53,943 nucleotides of DNA from a virus: IMG/VR virus record IMGVR_UViG_3300024999_000139, positions 1 through 53,943 of that record; one strand, given 5' to 3'. The notes beneath the pieces are model-generated. The model was not told the DNA's origin and searched no databases. It saw nothing but the letters and a program-made list of their open reading frames with translations. Shown piece after piece: positions 14,996 to 23,474 of the stretch (positions are counted from its first letter, which is position 1; the number at the start of each line of letters is the position of its first letter). The position numbers were made by a program, and so were the translations under genes.

Positions 14996-15622
14996 TCAAA
15001 TTACTATTGAAATGTCATCCTTAAAATATTTATGCTCACGGTTAATTAATCTTCTGATTGCAAATTCTTTTCTTTCTAATAATAGTCTTTCAAATTCTTC
15101 CTTGAATGGACTATTAAGAATGTATTCTAACCCGTCAGAAGCTACTCCTACGGCCTTATATTCGATTTTAGATAGTAAGTGACGTTTAAACTCTACACCG
15201 TCTTTATATTTGCTTAAATGATCTGGTGAAACATAATTATAAGCAAAATATTCAGGTGCATTGCCTTCGCCTATTTTTTCATATTCAATAGAATCATCAT
15301 GTTTTTGTTTTATTATGTAACCATCACCGCAAACATCAACTATATAATCCTCTTTAGTTTCAGATACAATTAACACAGTGAATAACAAATGATTGCGAAC
15401 ATCTTCATATTTAGGGAAAATGTCAGATAACATTCCGAATATATCATCAATTGAATATCTATCTTGTGATAGCAAATGTCCAAATAATTTAGCACCAACT
15501 TCAGAATGCTTTCCTTCAGAACAACCATCCATTACGCATTTATGATCCGAATTTTCAAAACCAAAATCTTGACAATTTAATCCTTTTTCAATATGTTCGT
15601 AACCTATTTTACAAATAAACAT
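14996..15622 (-). CDS. PP2C-family protein phosphatase of the TerY-P triad
   Basis: 208 residues with the PP2C metal-binding aspartates: CVMDGCSEGKHSEVGAKLF (near 30), DVCGDGYII (near 115), VASDGLEYIL (near 160) and the terminal DDISIVI. It is a short, domain-only PP2C that would reverse phosphorylation by the adjacent kinase. The order VWA, PP2C, kinase with tight spacing is the TerY-P arrangement described for bacterial stress/defence islands. Confidence 0.88.
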   Translation of the reverse strand: MFICKIGYEHIEKGLNCQDFGFENSDHKCVMDGCSEGKHSEVGAKLFGHLLSQDRYSIDDIFGMLSDIFPKYEDVRNHLLFTVLIVSETKEDYIVDVCGDGYIIKQKHDDSIEYEKIGEGNAPEYFAYNYVSPDHLSKYKDGVEFKRHLLSKIEYKAVGVASDGLEYILNSPFKEEFERLLLERKEFAIRRLINREHKYFKDDISIVI

Positions 15623-15640
15623 TGTTGCCTCCCATTTAGG

Positions 15641-15676
15641 GAATAGTTCTGCTACTTTATCATAACAGAACTATTC
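15641..15676. repeat. 11-bp hairpin between VWA and PP2C genes
   Basis: Perfect arms GAATAGTTCTG / CAGAACTATTC with a 14-base loop. A T-run follows on the plus strand only. On the transcribed minus strand it lies just upstream of the PP2C ribosome site, so it may tune relative expression or stabilise the downstream RNA. Confidence 0.6.
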
Positions 15677-15688
15677 TTTTTATTTTAA

Positions 15689-16384
15689 TTACATTGTGAA
15701 AGAATCATCTGTCATTGCAAAGAATCCGTCTTGATCTGCAACTACTGATTTTGAACTTTCAATAACCGATTTAGACAGACAATCAAATGCTTTTCGTAAT
15801 TCACTAGCAGAAGAACCAACCTGAAGAATATTTTTGAATTGCATATTCTTTGCTTCTCTCATAGCACTTGAACCAAAGCTGATAAATGCAGTCGTGACCT
15901 CTTTGCTATTTAAGTCTGTGATAACATTCTTTGCCTGACTAACACTATTTCTTGAACTGGTATCTTCTCCATCACTGAATACTGCAAATACAGCTTTAAC
16001 TCTCATACCTTGATTCTTTAGATATGTCATATAATTAACTAATTTCTCTGCTCCATCAACAACTACATCATATAACGGTGTCATCCCATAGACATTGTAT
16101 GCTGTATCAAATTCTTCAATCTTTTTATATCCTCCAATATCAATATTACTGTCATGAAAATTAGCTCTAGCCACTAGCATTTCATCTGATTCTTTACTAT
16201 CGGTTAATGCACTTTTGAACTCTGAAAGATTTTTCTTCATATCTTGAATATATCCACCCATTGAGCCAGATTCATCAATCGCAATAAAGATTAAATTAAT
16301 GTTTTCACTATTAAGATCATCCATTGAAGTATTTTCTTGTTCAATATCATCAAGTCCTAAAATATCCATTGTTTCTACTGTCAT
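15689..16384 (-). CDS. VWA-domain protein of the TerY-P triad
   Basis: A nearly bare von Willebrand A domain with a full MIDAS site: FIAIDESGSMGG (DxSxS), the threonine in YGMTPLYD, and the aspartate in AVFSDGED. It resembles TerY. I prefer the ATG at 16384 (MTVETMD), which has GAGGAAT at correct spacing, over the one 15 bases upstream. It is the first gene of the VWA-PP2C-kinase triad. No TerD or TerC proteins are in the window, so the partners of the triad remain unknown. Confidence 0.88.
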   Translation of the reverse strand: MTVETMDILGLDDIEQENTSMDDLNSENINLIFIAIDESGSMGGYIQDMKKNLSEFKSALTDSKESDEMLVARANFHDSNIDIGGYKKIEEFDTAYNVYGMTPLYDVVVDGAEKLVNYMTYLKNQGMRVKAVFAVFSDGEDTSSRNSVSQAKNVITDLNSKEVTTAFISFGSSAMREAKNMQFKNILQVGSSASELRKAFDCLSKSVIESSKSVVADQDGFFAMTDDSFTM

Positions 16385-16440
16385 TTTAATATTCCTCATT
16401 TCTTATATTTTAGTTTTTAGGTTTATTCATTATTTTTAAA

Positions 16441-17349
16441 TTACAGAACCAAGTCTGTTGATTTTACAATGTTTACTTTATAGATTTTCTTTAATTCATC
16501 ATATCTAATCTTTTTCTGTTCAGGTGTATCCATTACAGAAGACATGCAATCTTCTAAGATATAAACTTTCTTTAAGAGTTTTGGATTACTCTTGTGGAAC
16601 TCTAGTAATTGTTTAATACTTTCATATACACAGAAATCAGAAGCTTGACCAGCGATTACGATCTTATCAAATTTAGCTATTTTATTTAAAACATCTAAGT
16701 TTATAAATCCTTTTTCATCAAATTCAGGGGCGAACAGTCCATACATCTCACTGAAACAATCTGTACCTTTAACAATTCTATTAACCATTGTTTTCTTAGC
16801 AACCGAATGGAAATAAACCATGTTAGCAAACTGATTTTCTAATGCTGCCCCATGAGTTCCTTGAAGGCAATGATAAGGCCAAATTAATAAGTTTTTCTTA
16901 CCTTTTGATTCTAATCCTTCAACATAACGTCTGGAGCGAATTGGATCAACTACTGGAAACCATTTTCCATCATCTAAATCCTTTAGAGTAATTGGTGTGA
17001 ATGGAGTAGGATTAATACCATTTGTATCTACCCACCAACAAGGATGAAAGATTTGGAATGGGTTATGAGTATCAATTGATACTGCAATTTGAGCAATTTT
17101 ATCCATGTTATCATAGATGAATTGTGTGAATCTTGCTGTATCTGCACAACTGCCTTGTACTGCTAAAGCTCCCTGCTCTAAAAAATCATTTTGGATATCA
17201 ATTCCAATTACCAATATTTGCTCTACGTTCTTAGATGCAGGTTGAAGTTTTTCTTGATTTGCTTTTGCAAGAATTTCATTTAAACTACGAGTGTTTTGTG
17301 GTGCTCCAATTGCCTGTACGTCTACAATTTCTTCATAAGATGTTTTCAT
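16441..17349 (-). CDS. Nicotinamidase-like cysteine hydrolase
   Basis: The isochorismatase/nicotinamidase fold is clear: IGIDIQNDFLEQGAL supplies the catalytic aspartate, SIDTHNPFQIFHPCWW the metal ligands typical of nicotinamidases, and AGQASDFCVYESI the nucleophilic cysteine. At about 302 residues it is longer than the usual 180-220, with inserts after the metal site and around CFSEMYGLFAPEF. Nicotinamidase converts nicotinamide to nicotinate for NAD resynthesis. The start at 17349 has a GAAGGAAA site. It is adjacent to a NadM-like adenylyltransferase, which supports a role in NAD salvage. Confidence 0.85.
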   Translation of the reverse strand: MKTSYEEIVDVQAIGAPQNTRSLNEILAKANQEKLQPASKNVEQILVIGIDIQNDFLEQGALAVQGSCADTARFTQFIYDNMDKIAQIAVSIDTHNPFQIFHPCWWVDTNGINPTPFTPITLKDLDDGKWFPVVDPIRSRRYVEGLESKGKKNLLIWPYHCLQGTHGAALENQFANMVYFHSVAKKTMVNRIVKGTDCFSEMYGLFAPEFDEKGFINLDVLNKIAKFDKIVIAGQASDFCVYESIKQLLEFHKSNPKLLKKVYILEDCMSSVMDTPEQKKIRYDELKKIYKVNIVKSTDLVL

Positions 17350-17401
17350 TTTTAAGTTTCCTTCTTTCATAATTTTATTTATTGGTTTAATGGAGTTTAC
17401 A

Positions 17402-17446
17402 TTACTTTGAAATAGTTATGTATATACCTCTTTCCCCATGTTTCAA
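17402..17446 (-). CDS. Possible 14-codon leader peptide
   Basis: In the leader of the nicotinamidase-like gene a TTG codon follows GAAAGGATG at good spacing and reads (M)KHGERGIYITISK before a stop. It may be a regulatory leader or chance. Confidence 0.25.
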   Translation of the reverse strand: MKHGERGIYITISK

Positions 17447-17498
17447 TTCACATCCTTTCAATATCTAAAAAGTTTTACTTGAATTAACTTTATGATTT

Positions 17499-17528
17499 AT
17501 TATACATCGGCATTGAGTAGTTTGTCAA
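17499..17528 (-). promoter_or_regulatory. Promoter of the nicotinamidase-like gene
   Basis: TTGACA (17528-17523), 18 bases, TATAAT (17504-17499) on the minus strand. The untranslated leader to the start at 17349 is about 140 bases, long enough for regulation, though I recognise no known riboswitch. Confidence 0.75.
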
Positions 17529-17544
17529 GTATTTATTTTATGAT

Positions 17545-18096
17545 TTAATTCTCCTTATAATATGTACAATTCATCAACTCTAAACGTAAATCATAAAAAT
17601 ATTTATGCAATTCTAAACTATGATAATCACACCATTTCAACCAATTATTACTTACCATTAACTTTCTTAGTTCAGTTGCGGATATGGGTATTTCAGAACG
17701 AGGTACAACAATTTCCATAATATCTTTTATATCTTCTGGAGCAAACCACCCTGACCTAGATTCATCATTTCCATAAATCATAACATCTGGATTCTTTCCG
17801 ATAATATCATGAACTTTATCAAGTAAATATTTGCCCCATTCTTCCGAAATATCATCTTCGCTTGTTAAGTCTGGTAATCCACAAACAATAACATTATCAT
17901 CATGATAAATTTCCTTAATCATTTTAATTCTTGTTTCTACAGAAAATGGATTTCGCAATGTACCATTTTCTTGAGCAGAACCTACAAGAATTAATAATCT
18001 ATCACACATGGTCAATGCTAAATCTGCAAGTGATTTATGACCTATATGAAATACATTAAAACGACCTACTAGCAAACCTACATCATATTTTTTCAT
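17545..18096 (-). CDS. nadM: NadM-type nicotinamide-nucleotide adenylyltransferase
   Basis: 183 residues of the nucleotidyltransferase fold: GLLVGRFNVFHIGHKSL carries the HxGH motif, and SEIPISATELRKLM matches the C-terminal ISxTxxR motif. The enzyme joins NMN (or nicotinate mononucleotide) and ATP to give NAD or its deamido form. The bifunctional phage/bacterial forms often add a Nudix domain; none is present here. It has its own promoter at 18147-18175 and lies next to the nicotinamidase-like gene, so the pair probably rebuilds NAD during infection. Confidence 0.9.
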   Translation of the reverse strand: MKKYDVGLLVGRFNVFHIGHKSLADLALTMCDRLLILVGSAQENGTLRNPFSVETRIKMIKEIYHDDNVIVCGLPDLTSEDDISEEWGKYLLDKVHDIIGKNPDVMIYGNDESRSGWFAPEDIKDIMEIVVPRSEIPISATELRKLMVSNNWLKWCDYHSLELHKYFYDLRLELMNCTYYKEN

Positions 18097-18146
18097 TTAT
18101 GTATTTACCTCGCTTTCATTAAAACATAAATTTTATTTCTTACTTT

Positions 18147-18175
18147 AGTATACATGGTTTATTGTGGAAAGTCAA
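18147..18175 (-). promoter_or_regulatory. Promoter of the NadM-like gene
   Basis: TTGACT (18175-18170), 17 bases, TATACT (18152-18147) on the minus strand, about 50 bases before the start codon. Confidence 0.75.
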
Positions 18176-18201
18176 ATTAATTTTTCAAATTAACCAAACC
18201 A

Positions 18202-20394
18202 TTACTCTTTCTCGCAATAAAACATTTCTCTAAGTGTAATAATATCTTTCCTTAATACCTCTCTAGTTTGCTGTCTTAACCATCCATAAAACTCATTTGC
18301 TAAAGGTGTAGTCAAGGAACTAGTATACTTAGTATATCCATTCTTAGAAACATCTTCTTTAACACTTCTCATATGTTTCCAGAAACCATAATACTGCAAT
18401 TTAACCTTTGTCATAAATCCAACCGTATCTTCTAAAACAAATCCCTCAATATACTGATTCTTATACTTGTAATCATCTGCGGTTACTTCTTCATACCATT
18501 GATAAAATTCTCTCCAATTATCTAAAACTTTTGCCTTTACTTTCAATGGAAGATTATATTTGTTAGAGAATAATTGCAACTCTTCATAAGATTTTACCTT
18601 ATGTTCATTAATATTATTTTCTACAATTTCCAATAACACTAAATGAGGAAAACTATATTTAATCATATGAGGATCATTCGTAGGATCAATAACTTCAAAT
18701 ACTAAAGTAGATTTCTGTTCCTTGAGATATTCTTTAATTTCAAATTGTTGTTTTTCGTCAAGAATATTATTAAATATATCCTTAAAATATCCTGCAAATT
18801 CACTATTAGGATTTGATTTTGAGCTAATTAATAATGTATCTCTAGAAGAATCATAACCTACTAACCCTAAGAATCCATTATATTTTACCCAAGCTGTCAC
18901 AGGAAATTGGAATACATTTTTAAGATTATCTAGTTTAGTGTTCTCTCGCTCATTGATATTGAAAAATTTTAGAAAACTTTTGGCAATTATCTCTCCGTTT
19001 TCAACATTAAAGAATAATCCTCTGGCCTTCATAGTTTGATCGTCCCAAATCTTCTTATAAAAAGCATCCTTTGTAAAATTAAATGAAGATATATGACCAA
19101 ACTTAGATTCTCTAATGTAGCGATTTTCACGCAATTTTTGTATTAATTCCATGTTAGAAACTACAATTTCTTCAGACTGAACAGGTTTAATTTCTTCCTC
19201 AATTTCCTTAAAAACATTATTTTTTACTTCAATAGTGTTAAATCCTTCATTATCGAGTGTAACAACCCTGAGATTTCCTCCAAACTCTATTTTTCCTTCC
19301 AAACAAAAACATCTTTTATTAATTTGGATTGGTGAATCTGCAACGTTACGATGCCCGTGTATCTGAAAGTGATTATCTGATGTGGAGTTTAAAAATTGAG
19401 CATTGACCACTTCCATATCCTTATATTCTCCAACGCCTTTAATCAACTGTTCTGTGGCTAAGAATTCAAATCTTTCTGGTATTGTGCTGATACCACCATG
19501 CGTAACAACTACAATTTTCTCATTGTATGTATAATAAGCTAATTGTCTTAATTTCCTATAGAATATTCTCAATTTCTTTTTATCTACTTGATATTTATTA
19601 AGTTCTCTTTTTGTTACTTGTTCAAATTCTTTGCTTTTACTAGGAATGTCATTAGCAAAGTCAAACAGCCATTTTTCATGATTTCCTTGTAAAAATATTA
19701 CATTGGGTTTATCCATAATAGTAAATAAGAAATTAAGTAATTCTGCATTTTCAATTCCTCTGTCAACATAATCTCCAACAAAGATATATAATTCATCTTC
19801 TTTTAATTCACTCTGTAAATATTCTTGCAAAACAGTATTACATCCATGTAAATCTCCAATATGATGAATCTTTTTATACTTAGAAAAATCTAAAGGAGAA
19901 TATGTAATTGTGTCCCAAAATTCCTCTGGTTTAATTGCTTTAACTCCACTAGGAATTTTTTGAGATTCAAATCTTGCATACATATTGTCAATCACAAAAT
20001 CAGGTACAACTTTATAATCAGGTTTTCTATTCCTATTTCTCTCTTTGCAAACTTCAATAGGAATATCCGTCATATCAACACAAATTATTCTATATCTATA
20101 TGTTTCTGCCATACTTTTGTATCTATTTAACTCAACAGTTTTAGAATTAGTTGCATCAACTACAACAAATTCTCCACGAATCATTCTTTGCTCTAAGATA
20201 TCAAATAGTAGTTCCCATACTTTTTTATCATTCTTCTGACTAACACCATATTTTCCATCTGAAGTCATAATAGGAGATTGTAAAAGTAGTCTAATATTAT
20301 CCGCACTTAAAGCATATTGTTCAAGATTATTTTCTTTGATGAAGGTTGATTTTCCACTCGCAGGTGATCCTCGAAACAATGTAAGTATTCTCAA
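18202..20394 (-). CDS. RNA end-healing and sealing protein: kinase, phosphatase, ligase
   Basis: Three fused domains in 730 residues. Residues 1-160 are a polynucleotide kinase (P-loop GSPASGKS at 9-16, VVDATNS). Residues about 175-385 are a calcineurin-type phosphatase (GDLHGC, GDYVDRG, GNHEKW, THGGI, HGHRN). The C-terminal part is a nucleotidyltransferase/RNA ligase with KYNGFLG (the adenylated lysine, near 490), EVIDPTND, EGFVLED and KVK. This matches bacterial Pnkp logic and T4 Pnkp plus Rnl1. It would repair RNA broken by anticodon nucleases. The start is TTG at 20394 behind GAAGGAGG. Confidence 0.92.
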   Translation of the reverse strand: MRILTLFRGSPASGKSTFIKENNLEQYALSADNIRLLLQSPIMTSDGKYGVSQKNDKKVWELLFDILEQRMIRGEFVVVDATNSKTVELNRYKSMAETYRYRIICVDMTDIPIEVCKERNRNRKPDYKVVPDFVIDNMYARFESQKIPSGVKAIKPEEFWDTITYSPLDFSKYKKIHHIGDLHGCNTVLQEYLQSELKEDELYIFVGDYVDRGIENAELLNFLFTIMDKPNVIFLQGNHEKWLFDFANDIPSKSKEFEQVTKRELNKYQVDKKKLRIFYRKLRQLAYYTYNEKIVVVTHGGISTIPERFEFLATEQLIKGVGEYKDMEVVNAQFLNSTSDNHFQIHGHRNVADSPIQINKRCFCLEGKIEFGGNLRVVTLDNEGFNTIEVKNNVFKEIEEEIKPVQSEEIVVSNMELIQKLRENRYIRESKFGHISSFNFTKDAFYKKIWDDQTMKARGLFFNVENGEIIAKSFLKFFNINERENTKLDNLKNVFQFPVTAWVKYNGFLGLVGYDSSRDTLLISSKSNPNSEFAGYFKDIFNNILDEKQQFEIKEYLKEQKSTLVFEVIDPTNDPHMIKYSFPHLVLLEIVENNINEHKVKSYEELQLFSNKYNLPLKVKAKVLDNWREFYQWYEEVTADDYKYKNQYIEGFVLEDTVGFMTKVKLQYYGFWKHMRSVKEDVSKNGYTKYTSSLTTPLANEFYGWLRQQTREVLRKDIITLREMFYCEKE

Positions 20395-20438
20395 TTTATT
20401 TTCCTCCTTCTTATTCTACCCAATCAAATTTGATTTTG

Positions 20439-20864
20439 TTAGGAATGTAAAAATTTCAAAGCCTTAACATATTTATCCTTCATTCTCATATATTTTTCAT
20501 CTGGTTCAGGTATTCTATCCAAACATAAATTATGTGATATATCAGCTAATTTCACCTTCAATGCTAACTGATTTGATTTTACTCTTATTAAATAATCTTC
20601 ATATTTTTCTTTAGTATTTTTCCTTTTAGTAATACAATCAACTGCATCAGCAATAATATTCCCAAACCATAGTCTTAATTCTTCTAGAGTAAATAAATTA
20701 GAGTCTTCTATAATATCATGTAATAATGCAACAATCTTTTCTTCTTCTGTATCCATTTGTAAAGACAAATATATTGGATGGTTAATGTATGGAGTACCTC
20801 CTCTATCATATTGGTCTTCATGTGCTACAATAGCAATATTAATAGCTAATTGTAATCTATTCAC
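20439..20864 (-). CDS. MESH1-like HD-domain (p)ppGpp hydrolase
   Basis: 141 residues of the RelA/SpoT HD hydrolase module: AHEDQYDRGGTPYINHP, LLHDIIEDS with the HD pair and ED dyad, and LKVKLADISHNL. There is no synthetase domain, so it resembles small alarmone hydrolases (MESH1 type). It may degrade ppGpp or related alarmones. The start is GTG at 20864 behind GGAGAG. It precedes the RNA-repair gene by 45 bases. Confidence 0.85.
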   Translation of the reverse strand: MNRLQLAINIAIVAHEDQYDRGGTPYINHPIYLSLQMDTEEEKIVALLHDIIEDSNLFTLEELRLWFGNIIADAVDCITKRKNTKEKYEDYLIRVKSNQLALKVKLADISHNLCLDRIPEPDEKYMRMKDKYVKALKFLHS

Positions 20865-20911
20865 TGAATATCACTCTCCTGCTTTATAATCATCCTAAGT
20901 TCATATTTAAT

Positions 20912-21103
20912 TCAATCACTACAAAAAGTAATATATCGCCCTGTCACCCATTGGTTATTATCTAATAAATATTCATTAAATTCATCTTTGTCTTTACGAA
21001 TGTCTTTAATTGTTCTCATAATATATCCAAAAGTAAACCAATCTCCTATCTTATAATTCGTATCAAAATTATTTTCCAAAAACATCATTCCTTTAATTCC
21101 CAA
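20912..21103 (-). CDS. Small hypothetical protein, about 60 aa
   Basis: Soluble sequence (ENNFDTNYKIGDWFTFGYIM...). The start is uncertain: AAAGGA precedes either a pair of ATG codons or a TTG nine bases later. No family recognised. Confidence 0.5.
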   Translation of the reverse strand: MGIKGMMFLENNFDTNYKIGDWFTFGYIMRTIKDIRKDKDEFNEYLLDNNQWVTGRYITFCSD

Positions 21104-21128
21104 TATCCAACATTTTATAGACTCATTT

Positions 21129-21401
21129 TTACATAAAAACTATTCTATAAATCAACACATAACCCCAAACAATAATTAACATGCCCACATATCCTTTGAA
21201 TACATTCATAATATTATTGGTAAAAATAAACCATAACGATGCTACAACTATTGGAATTGCTGTCACAAAATCACACATGCTTTCTGTTATTGAAACTGCT
21301 TCCCAATTTAAACCAAAATACCATGATTCTAAAAGATTTATTAAAATACATATAGTAACTGAAAACATGTATTTATCTATGGTTAATTGCTTTTTAAACA
21401 T
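21129..21401 (-). CDS. Small membrane protein, 90 aa
   Basis: Three hydrophobic segments (MFSVTICILINLLESWYFGL, FVTAIPIVVASLWFIF, VGMLIIVWGYVLIYRIVF). GAAAGGAT ribosome site. No family recognised. Confidence 0.6.
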   Translation of the reverse strand: MFKKQLTIDKYMFSVTICILINLLESWYFGLNWEAVSITESMCDFVTAIPIVVASLWFIFTNNIMNVFKGYVGMLIIVWGYVLIYRIVFM

Positions 21402-21421
21402 TATTTATCCTTTCTATTTCC

Positions 21422-21691
21422 TTAAATATCCCTTAATGGTACTGTCTCTAATTTACTTTCTGCTTTATCTTTTTGATACTTAATTAATACTTCTCTAACT
21501 TCATCTGATATATAATCATCATCATAATTCTCTTCATTTTTACTTGTCCAATTTAAACAAACATGATCTTGCCAAATGAAATGTCCATGACAATATAAAT
21601 CCCACACATTTTCTGATTTATAATTTTTATATGATTCTGAACAAGTTAAACAAGTTATATTATTTTCTTTGCATATTTTTCTAAGATTCAT
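21422..21691 (-). CDS. Small hypothetical protein, about 89 aa
   Basis: I choose the ATG at 21691 (MNLRKICKENN) behind AGAAGGG. It has a CLTC pair near the N-terminus and a CHGHF segment, suggesting a metal site, then an acidic helical C-terminus. No family recognised. Confidence 0.55.
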   Translation of the reverse strand: MNLRKICKENNITCLTCSESYKNYKSENVWDLYCHGHFIWQDHVCLNWTSKNEENYDDDYISDEVREVLIKYQKDKAESKLETVPLRDI

Positions 21692-21724
21692 TAAAATCAT
21701 CCCTTCTCAATTTTAAGTTAAGTT

Positions 21725-22015
21725 TTACAACATATAATATTCCTTAATTCGTTTAATTCTTTCTAATACTTCTCTTGGATTGTCATAATCTGATTCGTAA
21801 AATGGCTCAAAATAAGACATAAATTCTTGCATATCATTTGGATATGGATCACTTACATGATGTCCTTTTTCATACTCAATATCAAATTCAAGATCAAAAT
21901 ATTGTCTTGCTTCTTTGATTAGATACTTAATATCTTCTACAATTTCATCATTGTATTTTTCCAAGATAAATCCAAATGTATCTTCATAATTTCTATAAAA
22001 TAATAGTCTTTTCAT
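21725..22015 (-). CDS. Hypothetical protein, 96 aa
   Basis: Acidic, helical protein starting MKRLLFYRNYEDTFG behind AGGAGGAAA. No family recognised. Confidence 0.6.
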   Translation of the reverse strand: MKRLLFYRNYEDTFGFILEKYNDEIVEDIKYLIKEARQYFDLEFDIEYEKGHHVSDPYPNDMQEFMSYFEPFYESDYDNPREVLERIKRIKEYYML

Positions 22016-22050
22016 ATTTTCCTCCTTCTTGCATCCCGCATTTTATTTCT

Positions 22051-22410
22051 CTACATCTCTTTATATGCTTTAATCATTTCCTCTCCATATTCTATATCTT
22101 TTCTAATTTCATCTTCTACTAATTTTTCATATTCCTCTACTTCTTTTTCACTCATATATTTTCTAGCAGTTGGATACACATAAGTAACATTTACTTGTTT
22201 TATTTCACCAGTAAATAATATATAGGTAGAAGTGATGAAATTTGCTATTGTTACAAGCCATAAAGTAGTCATAATCAGCTCACTTTTATCCATAATTCCT
22301 TCTGCTTTAATCAAATATACAAATAAACAACAAACTATTGCAACCAAAGAGAAACCCCATATTGCCCCAACAGGACTATGATTTAAATTATAGTTAAATC
22401 TCTTAAACAT
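22051..22410 (-). CDS. Membrane protein, 119 aa
   Basis: Two hydrophobic segments (IWGFSLVAIVCCLFVYLI and MTTLWLVTIANFITSTYIL) followed by a charged cytoplasmic helix rich in E, K and Y. No family recognised. It follows the next gene by two bases. Confidence 0.6.
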   Translation of the reverse strand: MFKRFNYNLNHSPVGAIWGFSLVAIVCCLFVYLIKAEGIMDKSELIMTTLWLVTIANFITSTYILFTGEIKQVNVTYVYPTARKYMSEKEVEEYEKLVEDEIRKDIEYGEEMIKAYKEM

Positions 22411-22412
22411 AA

Positions 22413-22622
22413 TTATTTACTCCTATCATCTATATATTTTCTCATACACTTCAAACAATAATCTTTTTCTCCAGTATCAGGATATTTTGTAGTAATTATG
22501 TCATTAAAATCATGTATAATAGCATTGCAATTATCGCAAATCTCTTTCCACGTATACCAAGTACATTTATCTGGAACAATTGACTTATAATTATATTTAA
22601 CTATCATTATATCTTTCTTCAT
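22413..22622 (-). CDS. Small zinc-ribbon-like protein
   Basis: 69 residues with CDNC (near 33) and CLKC (near 57), a likely four-cysteine metal site. Strong GAAAGGAAA ribosome site. No family recognised. Confidence 0.6.
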   Translation of the reverse strand: MKKDIMIVKYNYKSIVPDKCTWYTWKEICDNCNAIIHDFNDIITTKYPDTGEKDYCLKCMRKYIDDRSK

Positions 22623-22660
22623 TTGCTTTTTCCTTTCTAAAATAACATAAAAACAATAGT

Positions 22661-22864
22661 TTATCGTAGTTTATGCTCAACTTCAACTAATCTCATTATT
22701 GCTTTATATAAATATGCAGTTGAACAAATACAATCAGTTCTCATATTTTTCATTAAACAATTTCTCCAACATGTATCAGTGCAATAATTTATAATGTCTT
22801 TGTATTCGTCACCAATCTTAAATTGAATCCTACCATCTATAATTTTCGTTAATTTATTTTCCAT
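22661..22864 (-). CDS. Small cysteine-containing protein, 67 aa
   Basis: MENKLTKIIDGRIQFKIG followed by CTDTCWRNCLMKNMRTDCIC, a cluster of cysteines consistent with a metal or disulfide site. GAAAGGAAG ribosome site. No family recognised. Confidence 0.6.
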   Translation of the reverse strand: MENKLTKIIDGRIQFKIGDEYKDIINYCTDTCWRNCLMKNMRTDCICSTAYLYKAIMRLVEVEHKLR

Positions 22865-22896
22865 TTTTATCTTCCTTTCATCGAATGAATTATTTG

Positions 22897-23055
22897 CTAT
22901 GAATTATATTTCCCTGCTCTTATTTTACATCCTTCTTGATATTCACATTTATCTTTATTGAAGCATATGTGCCAATCACCATAACAATCAACTTCTACAA
23001 TATTAAATAAATGATGAAATTCTCCAAACTTTTTTAGGAATTCTTCTTCAGTCAT
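22897..23055 (-). CDS. Small hypothetical protein, 52 aa
   Basis: Starts at 23055 behind GGAGAGG and reads MTEEEFLKKFGEFHHLF; the second half contains CFNKDKCEYQEGCK. No family recognised. Confidence 0.6.
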   Translation of the reverse strand: MTEEEFLKKFGEFHHLFNIVEVDCYGDWHICFNKDKCEYQEGCKIRAGKYNS

Positions 23056-23072
23056 AGAAATACCTCTCCATT

Positions 23073-23273
23073 CTAAGAAATATATTTGATAAAAGAATTT
23101 ATCCCTACACTCTTTTCTCCGTTCTTAGGATCATACCATTTCTGAGAAGTACACCAATAATTTACACCATCAACTTGTAATTGTCCGTTTGCATACTCAT
23201 CATAGATAATATCTCTCTTATCAAGAATTTCTTTTACTTTATCAAGTTTAGACATGTTTTTGTCGTTTAGCAT
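23073..23273 (-). CDS. Small hypothetical protein, 66 aa
   Basis: MLNDKNMSKLDKVKEIL, then a beta-rich C-terminus (GQLQVDGVNYWCTSQKW). GAAGGGAG ribosome site. It follows the tRNA-His guanylyltransferase-like gene by 24 bases and is likely cotranscribed. Confidence 0.6.
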   Translation of the reverse strand: MLNDKNMSKLDKVKEILDKRDIIYDEYANGQLQVDGVNYWCTSQKWYDPKNGEKSVGINSFIKYIS

Positions 23274-23297
23274 AATTAATTTCTCCCTTCTTATTAA

Positions 23298-23474
23298 TTA
23301 CAAATACTTCTCAATATAGTTTCTATCCTGTGTAAAAATAGGGATATCCTCATCAACCACCCATCTACTACGCATAACTCCGTCTTTATCATATTGCTCT
23401 TTTATAATACATACACCACGTTTTTGATATGTTGGTAAATCATTGAAATTAATTTCTTTCTCTTGAAATAACAT
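23298..23474 (-). pseudogene. C-terminal part of the Thg1-like gene after an in-frame stop
   Basis: This 58-codon frame begins at an ATG directly after the TAA at 23477-23475 and continues in the same frame as the upstream gene: MLFQEKEINFNDLPTYQKRG, CIIKEQYDKDG, SRWVVDEDIPIF. These segments are what normally follows NQIQ in Thg1-like proteins, so the two parts are one interrupted gene. The TAAATG junction could allow reinitiation, giving two polypeptides, or the stop could be read through; a nonsense mutation or sequencing error is the simplest reading. Confidence 0.7.
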
